Below are positions 16,190 through 24,918 of a stretch of 38,892 nucleotides of DNA, piece by piece. The number at the start of each line of letters is the position of its first letter. Within the stretch, counting starts at the first letter, position 1. Source of the stretch: Candidatus Sphingomonas excrementigallinarum (GTDB lineage Bacteria; Pseudomonadota; Alphaproteobacteria; Sphingomonadales; Sphingomonadaceae); the NCBI GenBank assembly GCA_019112965.1, contig DXIH01000145.1, forward strand, positions 1-38,892. Reading direction: 5' to 3'. Below the pieces are notes generated by a model. That model saw only the letters and a program-made list of their open reading frames with translations. It did no database searches and had not been told where the DNA came from. Made by a program: the position numbers and the translations under genes.

Positions 16190-16367
16190 AGGTGAGTTTC
16201 GGGAAGCCCGGGCGGGAAGCCATTGCCCTCGTCAGCTTGCCCCGGCCCCGCTCGCTGACCAAATAGCGGCCGGAAAAGCGACATTCCCACGATCCTACCG
16301 TGGTTCTTGTGTCCGTGACCCCGAAGGTGATACGATCCGGATTGCGGGCGCGCTGGGATACCGCTAG
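16190..16367 (+). pseudogene. Possible relic of a VOC (glyoxalase-like) gene
   Basis: The gap 16015-16376 (362 bp) holds no convincing intact gene. Two fragments recall small VOC proteins: VSFGKPGRE just after 16190 in one frame, and YRGSCVRDPEGDTIRI ending at the TAG at 16365-16367 in another. The order is that seen in intact VOC genes but the spacing is too short, which suggests internal deletion plus a frameshift. The rest of the gap, including the DnaJ-side promoter region, shows nothing I recognise. The call is tentative. Confidence 0.33.
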
Positions 16368-16376
16368 CTGTTGCAC

Positions 16377-17462
16377 ATGAGCAATACAGTTGGTGTGATG
16401 AAAGTGGCAGTCCAAGTCGGTTTAATCGCGCTGGCATTTTTCGCCTCCGTGGCGGACGCCAGGACGAACACCACGCTGCCGGATCTGACCACAACCCTGC
16501 GCGAGCAGCACGTGGAGAGCGCTTCGGTCGCCTTGATCCGTAGCGGTCAGATCGTCTCGACTGGGGCTTGGGGCATGGCTGGCCCCAACCGCGCGGCGAC
16601 CGTCTCCACACCCTATAATCTCGCCTCGCTGACGAAGCCGCTCACGGCGGAGGTCATCCTGCGACTGGTGTCGGCCGGCAAGCTGTCGCTGGACGAACCG
16701 ATGGACCGCTACTGGAGCGATCCCGACCTGTCGCGCGATCCCCGGCGGATGAAGCTGACGGTTCGCATGGCGCTGAGCCATCGCACCGGCTTGCCGAACT
16801 GGCGCGATGCCAAGGGGCTGGCGTTCGATCACGATCCCGGCACGACCACCGGCTATTCGGGCGAGGGATATCAATATGCGGCGCGCTATGCCGAGCACCG
16901 CACCGGGCAATCGTTCGAGACGCTGGCCGGGCGCTGGCTGTTCGCTCCGGCTCACATGCGCGCCTCGGGCTATGTTTCGGCGCAGGGCGAGACGGCGCCG
17001 ATCGCCGTGCCTTATGACGACGCAGGCAAGCCGCTGCCGGTCGAGCGGGTGACGCGATACAATGCCGCCGATCTGGCGCATGCCACCGCGCAGGATTATG
17101 CCCGCTTCCTCATCGCTGCCCGCAACGACCGCGGTCTTACCAGGGTCATCGCCGCCGAACGCAGCAAGTCGCAGGCCGATCTGAGGCCCGACATATGTAC
17201 CGGAACGAAAGCGACCGCCTGTCCGCCGTGGACCGGCTTCGGCCTTGGCTGGCAGCTTCTGGGCTTTCCCGGTGGAACGACGATGCTCCACACCGGCAAG
17301 GATGCCGGGGCATTCACCTTCGCCGCGATCGACCGGGCGAGCGGTGATGGCATCGTCATCCTGACCAACAGCGACAATGGTTGGCGGGTGATCCTGCCGA
17401 TCCTCGAACGCACGGCCAGCGATCCGAAGCTGATCGCCTTCCTCCGTGGCCAGATGAGCTGA
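16377..17462 (+). CDS. Exported serine hydrolase, beta-lactamase/PBP class C-like (PF00144)
   Basis: A 361-aa secreted serine hydrolase of the PF00144 family (esterases, D-aminopeptidases, class C beta-lactamase-like). The signal peptide core is at residues 9-28 (MKVAVQVGLIALAFFASVADA). The active-site SxxK is S84-L-T-K87 in NLASLTKPL. The second box reads Y160-S-G rather than the usual Y-S-N (GYSGEGYQYAARYAEHRTG), and the third is HTG in MLHTGKDAGAF. Starts are possible at the TTG at 16371, the ATG at 16377 or the ATG at 16398; none has a good ribosome site. It stands alone and converges on the ABC-2 operon. The substrate is unknown and it need not act on beta-lactams. Confidence 0.87.
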   Translation: MSNTVGVMKVAVQVGLIALAFFASVADARTNTTLPDLTTTLREQHVESASVALIRSGQIVSTGAWGMAGPNRAATVSTPYNLASLTKPLTAEVILRLVSAGKLSLDEPMDRYWSDPDLSRDPRRMKLTVRMALSHRTGLPNWRDAKGLAFDHDPGTTTGYSGEGYQYAARYAEHRTGQSFETLAGRWLFAPAHMRASGYVSAQGETAPIAVPYDDAGKPLPVERVTRYNAADLAHATAQDYARFLIAARNDRGLTRVIAAERSKSQADLRPDICTGTKATACPPWTGFGLGWQLLGFPGGTTMLHTGKDAGAFTFAAIDRASGDGIVILTNSDNGWRVILPILERTASDPKLIAFLRGQMS

Positions 17463-17601
17463 CGGGACCGCAGCCCTGACGGCCGCGATCGAGGAACGCG
17501 AACATCACTTCTACGAATGGATGAAAGGACGATGTGCGGATATCTTTAGCTTTGCGATGGTATCGGCAAGCGGGATGGCGCTTGTCCGATGACCAGCGTC
17601 T

Positions 17602-18711
17602 TCAGTCGCCATGGCGAGACGATGGGTCAACCAGCCGCAGATAGGCGAAAGCGGCGTAGCCAACCGCCAGCATGACCGATGTCAACAACGGGCTTGCAAC
17701 CTCGCCCAGCGTCGCGCGCATCTGATTGAGCGGGACGAAAGCATGCACCCCCGCCGTCGACGGGATCAGCTGCGCAAAGGCGGCAACGAAGCGCGGCATC
17801 TGATCGAGCGGGTAGGTGGCACCCGTCAGGAAGAAGAAGGGAACCGACGTCGGGCCGAGGATGTAGATCGCTCGCTCCGCCTGGTCGAAGGTGCTGCCCG
17901 CCAGCAGCCCCAGCGCGGCGACCGCAGTCGCGAAGATCGGCACCACCAGCAACATGCCCGGCACATTCCCGTCGACCGGCACCCCCTGGATCCAGAAGAC
18001 CAAGCCGAACAGGAAGTAGCAGCCGAGCATGCCGACCGAGGCGAAGGCGGCAAGCGTGCCTCCATATTCCGCGCGTCCCATACGCCAGCAGCCCGTCCGC
18101 CGCCGGCCGCCCATGAAGGTCGCCGCGCCGAACAGCAGCGTCTGCTGGATGATGATGACGGCGACCGAAGGAAAGACATAGCCCTTGTAACCGCCGGTTC
18201 GGTTGAACAGCGGCTCCTCGACGACCGTGACCGGCGGGCCGGTGCGCCCCAACTGCCCGCCCGGCAAGAGACGGGTCTTCGCGATGTCCTGGACGACCGC
18301 GGTCACGGCCTCGCCGATTGTGCTCGCGCGGAGCAGATAGGTGGCGTTGACCCAGACCGCGATTCCCGATCCGGCCGTCCCGGCCTGCAGCTGGCGCTCC
18401 AGACCATCGGAGATCAGGATGATCCCGTCGACCTTGCCGCTTCGCATGTCGGCGCGCGCGGCAGAGAGGTCGTCGGCCACTGCCAAGACGTGAATGGCGC
18501 GGGTGGCATCCAGGTCGCGGATCATGGCCCGGCTGAGGGCACTGGCATCCTGATCGACCACCACCACGGGCAGCTTGCGCGGTGCCTCGTGCGCATAGGG
18601 CGCGGGATAGTAAAAGGCGTAGAGGACGACCGCGAGCAGCATCGTGCTGAGCAATGTGCGCGAGGTGACGATCGCGCGCCATGTCGCAAGGAACGCCGCG
18701 CCGAAGGTCAT
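17602..18711 (-). CDS. ABC-2 type transport permease (second of a pair)
   Basis: A 369-aa inner-membrane permease. It has one N-terminal transmembrane helix (LLSTMLLAVVLYAFYYPAPY), a large periplasmic domain (about 40-170, beginning LPVVVVDQDASALSRAMIRDLD), then five C-terminal helices including FFFLTGATYPLDQMP. This is the ABC2_membrane_3 (YhhJ/YbhR-like) architecture. The ATG at 18711 overlaps the stop of the upstream permease (ATGA). Last gene of TolC-HlyD-permease-permease; no ATP-binding subunit follows, because the next gene (the serine hydrolase) is on the opposite strand. It should carry drugs or other amphiphiles, driven by an ATPase encoded elsewhere, if it is energised by ATP at all. 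Confidence 0.88.
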   Translation of the reverse strand: MTFGAAFLATWRAIVTSRTLLSTMLLAVVLYAFYYPAPYAHEAPRKLPVVVVDQDASALSRAMIRDLDATRAIHVLAVADDLSAARADMRSGKVDGIILISDGLERQLQAGTAGSGIAVWVNATYLLRASTIGEAVTAVVQDIAKTRLLPGGQLGRTGPPVTVVEEPLFNRTGGYKGYVFPSVAVIIIQQTLLFGAATFMGGRRRTGCWRMGRAEYGGTLAAFASVGMLGCYFLFGLVFWIQGVPVDGNVPGMLLVVPIFATAVAALGLLAGSTFDQAERAIYILGPTSVPFFFLTGATYPLDQMPRFVAAFAQLIPSTAGVHAFVPLNQMRATLGEVASPLLTSVMLAVGYAAFAYLRLVDPSSRHGD

Positions 18712-19841
18712 GCCCGCCCTGCCCGCGCCCTGATGACGGCCAGCGCGCCGCCACCCGCCACGACGACATAGGCGATCAACGCCAGGGTCGGCGAAACCGC
18801 TGCGGCGACCGTCTGACCGCTCACCTGCCCCATCTGGAGCGCGATATAATGGGTAAGCGGCAGCACCTCGCTCCAGATCCGCGCAAAGGCATTGCCGCCG
18901 TTCAGGGGCAGCGTCGCGCCCGAATAGGCGAGCGCGGAGCCCGCATAGACGGCGCTGGCAGACAGCGCGGTGGCGGTTTCGCGCGTGACCGCCACCAGCA
19001 ACGCGGCGATGGCGGCGGTCGCGACGTAGAACAGCGTCTGACCGCAGGCGATGAGGACAAGACTGCCCTCGACACGCCAGCCGCGCGCCAGGGTCAGGTA
19101 GAGAAGCCAGACCAGCCCCCAGCCGCTGATGGCCACGACATAGGGCAGCAACTTGCCCGCCATCGCCGCCCCCACCCCGCCGCTGTCCTTCACCCAGGCC
19201 GACAGCGACTTGTCCTCGAGTTCGCGGCCCAGCGCCATCGCGCAGACGCAGGCCGCGATCAGATGCAGGACGGCGGGAAAGATTAGCAGCCCCAGAAACC
19301 ATTCGAAGCTGACCGGCGCATTGCCCAGCGCCGTCGCCTCCACCACCAGACGGCGGACGCGACTCTCCGGCACGGCGTGGTTCGGCAACTGGCTGGCCGC
19401 GATCGTGGGGAACGCCGCCGTCACCGCATCACCGGCCGCGCGCGCGACCTGCCCGCCAGCGGTCAAAAAGCTGCCATTGTAGAGAATGCGGACGACCGGC
19501 TCTCGATGCCGGGCGATGCTTTGACCAAGCCCTGCGGGAATGTGCACGAACCCCATGATCGTGCCGGTGCGGACGGCGCGCACTGCGGCGGCCTCGTCGC
19601 GGTAGCTGCCGCCGGGGCGGATGAGCGGCGATGCATCGAGCGCGCGGATGATCGCCCGGCTCGCGCCGCTGCCGTCGCGGTCGACGATGCCGAGCGGCAG
19701 TTGGCGAAACGGCCCCTGCCAGAACAGCGCGGCGACGATGAATATCAGGATGCCGGGCAGCAGCGTGATCCCCGCCAGATCCCAGCGATCACGGCGAAGG
19801 TGCCGCACCTCGCGGGCAAGCGCCCGGCGGAAGGCGGTCAT
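18708..19841 (-). CDS. ABC-2 type transport permease (first of a pair)
   Basis: A 377-aa permease with the same layout as its downstream partner: helix at about 24-42 (LAGITLLPGILIFIVAALFW), a periplasmic domain that starts LPLGIVDRDGSGASRAIIRALD, and a C-terminal bundle of about five helices. The two chains share the V/I-D-x-D-x-S-x-x-S-R-A motif after the first helix, so they probably arose by duplication and act as a heterodimer. Both ends overlap neighbours by 4 bp (ATGA), which gives tight translational coupling. It lies between the HlyD adaptor and the second permease. Confidence 0.88.
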   Translation of the reverse strand: MTAFRRALAREVRHLRRDRWDLAGITLLPGILIFIVAALFWQGPFRQLPLGIVDRDGSGASRAIIRALDASPLIRPGGSYRDEAAAVRAVRTGTIMGFVHIPAGLGQSIARHREPVVRILYNGSFLTAGGQVARAAGDAVTAAFPTIAASQLPNHAVPESRVRRLVVEATALGNAPVSFEWFLGLLIFPAVLHLIAACVCAMALGRELEDKSLSAWVKDSGGVGAAMAGKLLPYVVAISGWGLVWLLYLTLARGWRVEGSLVLIACGQTLFYVATAAIAALLVAVTRETATALSASAVYAGSALAYSGATLPLNGGNAFARIWSEVLPLTHYIALQMGQVSGQTVAAAVSPTLALIAYVVVAGGGALAVIRARAGRA

Positions 19842-20842
19842 TGCGGCCAGTCGAACAGGACGCTCATGCCTGGGCGCAGCTTGGGTATCGCGGATACGGG
19901 ACGCAGTCGGATCTCGAAGGTCCGCACGTCATAGCCCGACGCCTCACGCGTCGCACGCCAGGCCGCGAAGTCCCCGCGCGGCGCGACGAGATAGACCCTG
20001 AAGGCGGCGTCGCGTTGCAGCGCGGGGATATGGCCGTTCAGCACCGACCCGACGCCGATCGCGTGATACCGATCCTCGCGCAAGTTGAGTGCGACCCAGG
20101 GATGGTCGATGTCGATGACCTGATAGGCGGGGATGACGGGGCTGACGACCTCCCCCGGCCGCACCAGCTTGCGCGCGACCTCTCCCGCGATCGGCGACAC
20201 CAGCCGCGTTTCGCGCCCGAGGGCGTCGGCGGTGCGCAGCGCAGCCTCGGCGATGCGGACCTGCGCATTGGCGGCCTGCCGGTTCTGCGGCCGCGAACCC
20301 GCCAGCGCCTTGGCATATTGCTGGCGGGCGGCCTCCGCATTGCGGGCGCTGCTGTCGCGGGCCGCAGCCGCTTCGTCGCGGCGCTGGGCGGCGACCACAC
20401 CCTCGGCATAGAGATTGGCGGTACGTCGGCTGGTCACCGCCGCGAGATCCGCCGCCGCCTGCGCCGCCTGCCACGTCGCGCGCAGCGTCGCGATATCCTC
20501 CGCCCGGGCCCCCTCGTTGGTTTCGGAGGCGATGGCGCGCGCCGCGTCGAGCGCCCCTTGCGCCTGCGCCTGCCCGCCCGCGATCTCGGGGCTGGACAAG
20601 GTGGCGAGCAGCGACCCCGGCTGGACCCGCTGCCCCTCCTCCGCAATCAGCCGATCGACGCGGGCGAGCGCCTTCGTCCCGACATTGACCTCGTCGGCAT
20701 CGACCATGCCCTGCAACTGCTCGGGCGCCGGGCGGCTCGCCAGCCACAGGCCCAGCCCGACGACGATCATGACGATCAGCCCCGCGACGATCGCGAGCAG
20801 CCGCTTGCCACGCGCTGGCGGGGTGGTGGCTTCGTCGGTCAC
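19838..20842 (-). CDS. HlyD-family periplasmic adaptor (membrane fusion protein)
   Basis: A 334-aa adaptor anchored by one N-terminal helix (about 14-35, LLAIVAGLIVMIVVGLGLWL). A first lipoyl half (ADEVNVGTKALARVDRLIAEEGQRVQPGSLL), a long alpha-helical hairpin rich in Ala, Gln and Arg (about 85-200) and the second half (RLVSPIAGEVARKLVRPGEVV) follow. Then comes a beta-barrel that ends KLRPGMSVLFDWPQ. It resembles YhiI/YbhG adaptors that bridge ABC-2 permeases to TolC. It begins with a GTG (20840-20842) overlapping the TolC gene stop as GTGA and ends overlapping the permease start as ATGA. Confidence 0.9.
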   Translation of the reverse strand: MTDEATTPPARGKRLLAIVAGLIVMIVVGLGLWLASRPAPEQLQGMVDADEVNVGTKALARVDRLIAEEGQRVQPGSLLATLSSPEIAGGQAQAQGALDAARAIASETNEGARAEDIATLRATWQAAQAAADLAAVTSRRTANLYAEGVVAAQRRDEAAAARDSSARNAEAARQQYAKALAGSRPQNRQAANAQVRIAEAALRTADALGRETRLVSPIAGEVARKLVRPGEVVSPVIPAYQVIDIDHPWVALNLREDRYHAIGVGSVLNGHIPALQRDAAFRVYLVAPRGDFAAWRATREASGYDVRTFEIRLRPVSAIPKLRPGMSVLFDWPQ

Positions 20843-22350
20843 TTCTCGTCCCCCAAACGTCGATCGGCGCGCGCCAGATAGGTGGTGAAGTCGTCGACCC
20901 GGTGGCTGGCCGCGAGCAATCCGGCAAGCGCGAGATCATATTCATAGGCCGCCGCGATCCGCTGGCTTTGCGTCGTCGCCAGCACCGCCCGGGCATCGAC
21001 GAGCGACGAGGACGGCGCCTCCCCTTCCGCAAAGGAAAGCTGCTGCACCCGCAGATTCTCGCGCGCCGCCGCGAGGTTGCTGTCAAGCAGCAGGAAGGAG
21101 CGGCGCGCGGCCTCGACCAAATTCCAGGCGCGCACGATCTCGGCCGCGACGTCCTTGCGCGCCTGTGCCGCCGCATCGGCCGCAGCGCGTTCCTGCTCAC
21201 GCGCCGCATCCAGCGACTTCTTGCGGTCGAAGTTGGACAGCAGCGTGTAGCGCAGGCTGACGCCCGCGACCCAATCGGGTTCGGTCGGCAGCGCATGGTC
21301 GCGGTTCGCATTGTAGCTGCCGAACGCGAAGGCCTGCGGACGGTATCGCGACTTCGCCAGATCGACGCCCGCCCGCGCAATGCCGCGTGCGGCGTCGGCA
21401 CCCTGCGCGCGCGGCGAGATGTCGATCCGGCCGAGGAAGGTATCAACCGGCGGCAAGGGTGTCGAACTGACGAACAGCGGGGTCAGCGCCGTTATGCCGT
21501 GCGGCTGATCGAGCAGCCGCGCCAACGCATCCGCCGCACTCGATTCCTCGAGCTGCGCGCGCAGATAGGCCCGCTCGGCAGCGTCGCGGGCCACCTGGAC
21601 CTGAAGCACGCGGGCATGCGGGATGACACCGTTCTGTTCGAGCTTGCGGGCGTCGGACAGATGGCGATCGAACCCCGCCAGCGTCTCGCGGGTCGAGCGC
21701 GTCAGCTGCGATGCCACCTGCCGCCCAAAATAGCTGCGGACCAGGCCGATGCGGGCCAGGTCGCGGCCCCCGGCCTGCTTGGCGCGCGCCACGTCGACGG
21801 CGGCATCGGCGCCAGCCTGGACCGCCGGGATCGCTCCGCCAGTGTATAAAGGCATGGCTGCGGTCACGGCAGGCCGGAACACCGTGTCACGCGTCTGATA
21901 TTGGAGGGTATCGGGAATGGCCCCGAAGATCGTCGGCAGCGCCGCACCGACCCGCTGGACCACCTGCCCGACGATCTGCTGCAGACCGACGGGGAAATTG
22001 CCCGGAAGCTGCGACAGGAAGTCGGCGGCCCCGGTCGCCGCATTGTCCCTCGCGCCGGTCAGATCGACGGACAGCGTCTTCTGATAGGCGATGACGCTGG
22101 CGGAGGCGCTGACGACCGGGCGGCGAAGACTGCGCGTGGCGTCGGCGATCAGTTCGCTTGCGCGGACGGCATGGTCCTCGCCGGAAAGGCCGGGCGATGC
22201 GTCGTCGAGCCTGGCCAGGGCCGCATCGAAGCTGAGCCCCGGCGGCGGCTGCGCCGCATCCGGCGGCGCCACGGTCTGCGCCTCCGCCTGCACGATCCCG
22301 GCACAGGCGAATGATGCCAGCAGTGCCAGCCGTGCCGCTGGACGCCGCAT
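20839..22350 (-). CDS. TolC-family outer-membrane efflux protein
   Basis: A 503-aa outer-membrane channel subunit, first gene of the efflux operon. The start is the ATG at 22350, which gives a signal peptide (MRRPAARLALLASFACAGIV, cleavage near AEA). The upstream extension of the frame is non-coding in character. The chain has two OEP repeats made of long Ala/Arg/Gln-rich helices, for example DLARIGLVRSYFGRQVASQL (about 195-215) and ARKDVAAEIVRAWNLVEAAR (about 400-420). It should form the trimer that docks with the HlyD adaptor. The 240-bp gap upstream contains an inverted repeat (22503-22522) that may be the operator of this operon. Confidence 0.9.
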   Translation of the reverse strand: MRRPAARLALLASFACAGIVQAEAQTVAPPDAAQPPPGLSFDAALARLDDASPGLSGEDHAVRASELIADATRSLRRPVVSASASVIAYQKTLSVDLTGARDNAATGAADFLSQLPGNFPVGLQQIVGQVVQRVGAALPTIFGAIPDTLQYQTRDTVFRPAVTAAMPLYTGGAIPAVQAGADAAVDVARAKQAGGRDLARIGLVRSYFGRQVASQLTRSTRETLAGFDRHLSDARKLEQNGVIPHARVLQVQVARDAAERAYLRAQLEESSAADALARLLDQPHGITALTPLFVSSTPLPPVDTFLGRIDISPRAQGADAARGIARAGVDLAKSRYRPQAFAFGSYNANRDHALPTEPDWVAGVSLRYTLLSNFDRKKSLDAAREQERAAADAAAQARKDVAAEIVRAWNLVEAARRSFLLLDSNLAAARENLRVQQLSFAEGEAPSSSLVDARAVLATTQSQRIAAAYEYDLALAGLLAASHRVDDFTTYLARADRRLGDEK

Positions 22351-22502
22351 CACGCCACTGCCTTGCCGTCGTGCGGACAGGCCCCGAACGGGCGGGTCGT
22401 CAGACGCTCGCTCCGACAGGATTGGATCCCGCCTTCGGCCCGCATGCGATCCCCCTCCACCTATGTGCATGACAGAGCACGAAATGTCGCAGATATCGAC
22501 GG

Positions 22503-22522
22503 TCGTGACAATAGCGTCACGA
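22503..22522. promoter_or_regulatory. Inverted repeat upstream of the efflux operon, candidate operator
   Basis: TCGTGAC (22503-22509) and GTCACGA (22516-22522) are perfect arms around AATAGC. The site lies about 150 bp before the start of the TolC-like gene, inside the 22351-22590 gap. A symmetrical 20-bp site in front of an efflux operon would suit a TetR- or MarR-type repressor, but no such gene is present in the window. Confidence 0.4.
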
Positions 22523-22552
22523 TCGCAGACCAGCGAACCGAACCGGCCTATT

Positions 22553-22584
22553 CACCACCGGCCCGGCCAACCGTTCCGGTGGTG
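22553..22584 (-). terminator. Hairpin after the MRJP-family gene
   Basis: CACCACCGG (22553-22561) pairs with CCGGTGGTG (22576-22584) around 14 nt, directly behind the stop codon at 22591-22593 in the direction of transcription. A second small palindrome, GGCGTTG-T-CAACGCC (22584-22598), overlaps the stop codon. No T-run follows, so it may end the DJ-1/OYE/MRJP transcript only partly. Confidence 0.42.
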
Positions 22585-22590
22585 GCGTTG

Positions 22591-23742
22591 TCAACGCCGC
22601 GTCAGCAGCACCGGCCCGCTACCGACCTTGATGCGGAGTAGTTCATAGGGCTTGCGACGCAGGTCACGGCCGCCATGAAAGCCGGGCTGGCGGTGAAGCT
22701 GGTTCGCGGTGAAATAGAGATAGCCATCGGGGCCGATCGACAGGGTATCGGGCCAACTGATCCGCGGATCGCTGACCAGCGTCGACCAATGACCGCGATC
22801 GAGCACCCGGATCGCATTATGTTCATAGTCACCGGCGAAGACGCGCCCCCGATCATCCTCGGCAATGCCGTCCGACGCGCCTTTGCGCCCCATGCTGCGA
22901 ACCGCTCGGCCAAGTTGCTCTTCCGATACGGACGGATCGCGCAGCATCGCCGTGGGCACGGCATGCAGGGTGCGGCCCGAGAGCGGCCCGTAATAGAGCA
23001 TGCTGCCGTCGGCGCTCAGCGCGATGGCGTCGCTGGCGATGGCGACCGGCGTCGCAGGCCCGCTGGCCGGGCGGTTCATCAGCACCTCGCCGTCGACGAC
23101 CGGCGTAAAGCCCGGCTCCGGGTTGGTCGTCGCGTGGCCCGACAGGCGGCGGATCGCCCGCCCGCTGGCAATGTCGACCACGATGATGCCGCCGACGCCC
23201 GCGTTGCTGCTGTCGGTGATATAGGCGGTACCCTGCTCCCCCTGCCGCAGGTCGAAGCGCACGTCGTTGAGATAAGTCGTCGGCAGCACGACGCTTGGGG
23301 GCAGAACGATCGTCTTGACGACCCGGTTGGTCGCGAGGTCGATGGCGACCAGCTTCGCGCCCCCGGCCTGGGGCGGCGCGAATTTCGGTGCCGCCGTGTC
23401 GAGCACCCAGAGGCGGTTCGCGCCGTCGGCGACGACGCTCTGCACCGAGATGAAGTGGCCAGCCGGGTCGGCGGGGTCGGGCCGATTGGTCGCGGCGTCG
23501 GGATAGGGCACCGCCTTGCCGTCGACCAGCTCGGCGACCGTGAACGGTGCCTGGTCGCCCCATTGCGGGAAGTTGACGAAGATCCGGCCGTTGGGCGCGA
23601 CGGTCACGCCGGTCGGCATCGCGCCGTCGAAGGCGGCGACCCGCTCGATCCGGGGGGCCTGAGCCGCATCGCGGGCCGCCGCGCCCGGCGTGACCGCAGC
23701 GACGGCAATCGTCGCGAGGAGCAATTTGGCGGGCCGTTTCAT
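22591..23742 (-). CDS. Exported Major Royal Jelly/Yellow-family protein
   Basis: A 383-aa secreted beta-propeller of the MRJP/Yellow family (PF03022). The signal peptide spans residues 1-23 (MKRPAKLLLATIAVAAVTPG, AAA-R). Family patterns include MPTGVTVAPNGRIFVNFPQWGD, LWVLDTAAPKF, TYLNDVRFDLRQ, AYITDSSNAGVGGIIVVDI and ALSADGSMLYYGPLSGRTLH. Insect Yellow proteins act in dopachrome/melanin chemistry; bacterial members have no agreed function. The ATG at 23742 overlaps the stop of the Old Yellow Enzyme gene (ATGA), so the two are co-translated. This suggests that it handles a quinone-like or electrophilic product outside the cytoplasm, which is inference. Confidence 0.88.
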   Translation of the reverse strand: MKRPAKLLLATIAVAAVTPGAAARDAAQAPRIERVAAFDGAMPTGVTVAPNGRIFVNFPQWGDQAPFTVAELVDGKAVPYPDAATNRPDPADPAGHFISVQSVVADGANRLWVLDTAAPKFAPPQAGGAKLVAIDLATNRVVKTIVLPPSVVLPTTYLNDVRFDLRQGEQGTAYITDSSNAGVGGIIVVDIASGRAIRRLSGHATTNPEPGFTPVVDGEVLMNRPASGPATPVAIASDAIALSADGSMLYYGPLSGRTLHAVPTAMLRDPSVSEEQLGRAVRSMGRKGASDGIAEDDRGRVFAGDYEHNAIRVLDRGHWSTLVSDPRISWPDTLSIGPDGYLYFTANQLHRQPGFHGGRDLRRKPYELLRIKVGSGPVLLTRR

Positions 23743-24845
23743 CGCGTCATCTCCTTCAGGATACGGCCCGCCTCATGCGGCTCGGATCGGAGGTATTGCG
23801 GCGGCGCCTCGACCGAAGCGCCGAGCGCGGCGGCGGCGTGCCAAGGCCAGCGCGGATCCCACAAGACGGTGCGCGCGATGGCGATGGCGTCCGCATCCCC
23901 GTTCTGCAGGATCTGTTCGGCCTGCTGCGGATCGGTAATCAGGCCGACCGCGATGACGGGCATCGTGACCGCATCCTTGACCGTCCGTGCCAGCGGCACC
24001 TGATAGCCGGGACCGACCGGAATCTGCTGGCGCGGATCGAGACCGCCGCTCGACACGTGGATGGCGGCGCAGCCGCGTTGTTCCAGCGCTTCGGCGAATT
24101 GCGCGGTTTCGTCCGCCGTCCAGCCGCCCTCGACCCAATCGGTCCCCGAGACGCGGACGGTGACGGGTCGGTTGGCGGGAAACGCCGCACGTACCGCGTC
24201 GAAGATTTCGAGTGGGAACCGCATCCGATTTGCTAGATTGCCGCCATAGGCATCCTCGCGATGATTGGAGAGCGGCGAGAGGAATTCGTGCAGCAGATAG
24301 CCATGCGCGGCATGGATCTGGATCGCCTCGATCCCGAGCCGCGCTGCCCGTCGGGCGGCGTCCGCAAAGGCATCGCGAATCCGCGCCAGTCCCGCCTCAT
24401 CCAGGGCGACGGGCGCATGATCGGTTTCGGCATAGGGCACCGCGCTCGGCGCGACCGTCTGCCAGCCATTTTCCGCATCCGGCGCAATCTGCGCGCCGCC
24501 GTGCCACGGCTTGGCACAGCTCGCCTTCCGGCCGGCATGCGCCAACTGGACGACGAGAGGCACGTCCGACCAGCGGCGCACGCTGTCGATCACGCGCCGC
24601 ATCGCCTCCTCGGTACGGTCGTCGTACAAACCGACATCGCCATAGGTGATCCGCCCGTCCGGGCTGACTGCGGTGGCTTCGATCGTCAGGGCGCCCGCCC
24701 CCGCCATGGCGAACTGGCCCAGGTGAATCTGGTGCCAGTCGGTCATCGCGCCGTCTTCGGCAGAATATTGGCACATCGGCGCGATGACGATGCGGTTGGC
24801 GAGGCTGAGCCCGCCGACTGTCAGCGGTTCGAACAGTCGGGCCAT
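23739..24845 (-). CDS. Old Yellow Enzyme, YqjM-type NAD(P)H:flavin oxidoreductase
   Basis: A 368-aa FMN-dependent ene-reductase, which reduces activated C=C bonds of enals, enones, quinones or nitro compounds. The TIM-barrel signatures are complete: IVIAPMCQYSA with Cys25 (the thermophilic-like/YqjM redox-tuning Cys), HLGQFAMAGAGALTIEATAVSPDGR, the substrate-anchoring H178-A-A-H181 and HEFLSPLSNHREDAYGG. A C-terminal FMN-binding GLITDP-region is also present. GGGAG lies 7 nt before the ATG at 24845. It follows the DJ-1-like gene by 73 bp and overlaps the MRJP gene by 4 bp. Confidence 0.93.
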   Translation of the reverse strand: MARLFEPLTVGGLSLANRIVIAPMCQYSAEDGAMTDWHQIHLGQFAMAGAGALTIEATAVSPDGRITYGDVGLYDDRTEEAMRRVIDSVRRWSDVPLVVQLAHAGRKASCAKPWHGGAQIAPDAENGWQTVAPSAVPYAETDHAPVALDEAGLARIRDAFADAARRAARLGIEAIQIHAAHGYLLHEFLSPLSNHREDAYGGNLANRMRFPLEIFDAVRAAFPANRPVTVRVSGTDWVEGGWTADETAQFAEALEQRGCAAIHVSSGGLDPRQQIPVGPGYQVPLARTVKDAVTMPVIAVGLITDPQQAEQILQNGDADAIAIARTVLWDPRWPWHAAAALGASVEAPPQYLRSEPHEAGRILKEMTR

Positions 24846-24918
24846 TACGCGTCTCCCGGGAGGGACAGCGACGCCGCAGGATCGGCGACGCGCAGCATGG
24901 ACTTGAGATTCCGCACGA

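Noticed and set aside
16119..16415. 98-aa minus-strand frame in the gap before the serine hydrolase
   Set aside because: No family pattern or ribosome site, and it runs into the start of the opposite gene; VOC-like fragments on the plus strand explain the region better.
19944..21446. 500-aa minus-strand frame spanning the HlyD and TolC genes
   Set aside because: It lies in a different frame of the same strand as two well-supported genes and is Arg/Pro-rich, so it is a frame shadow.
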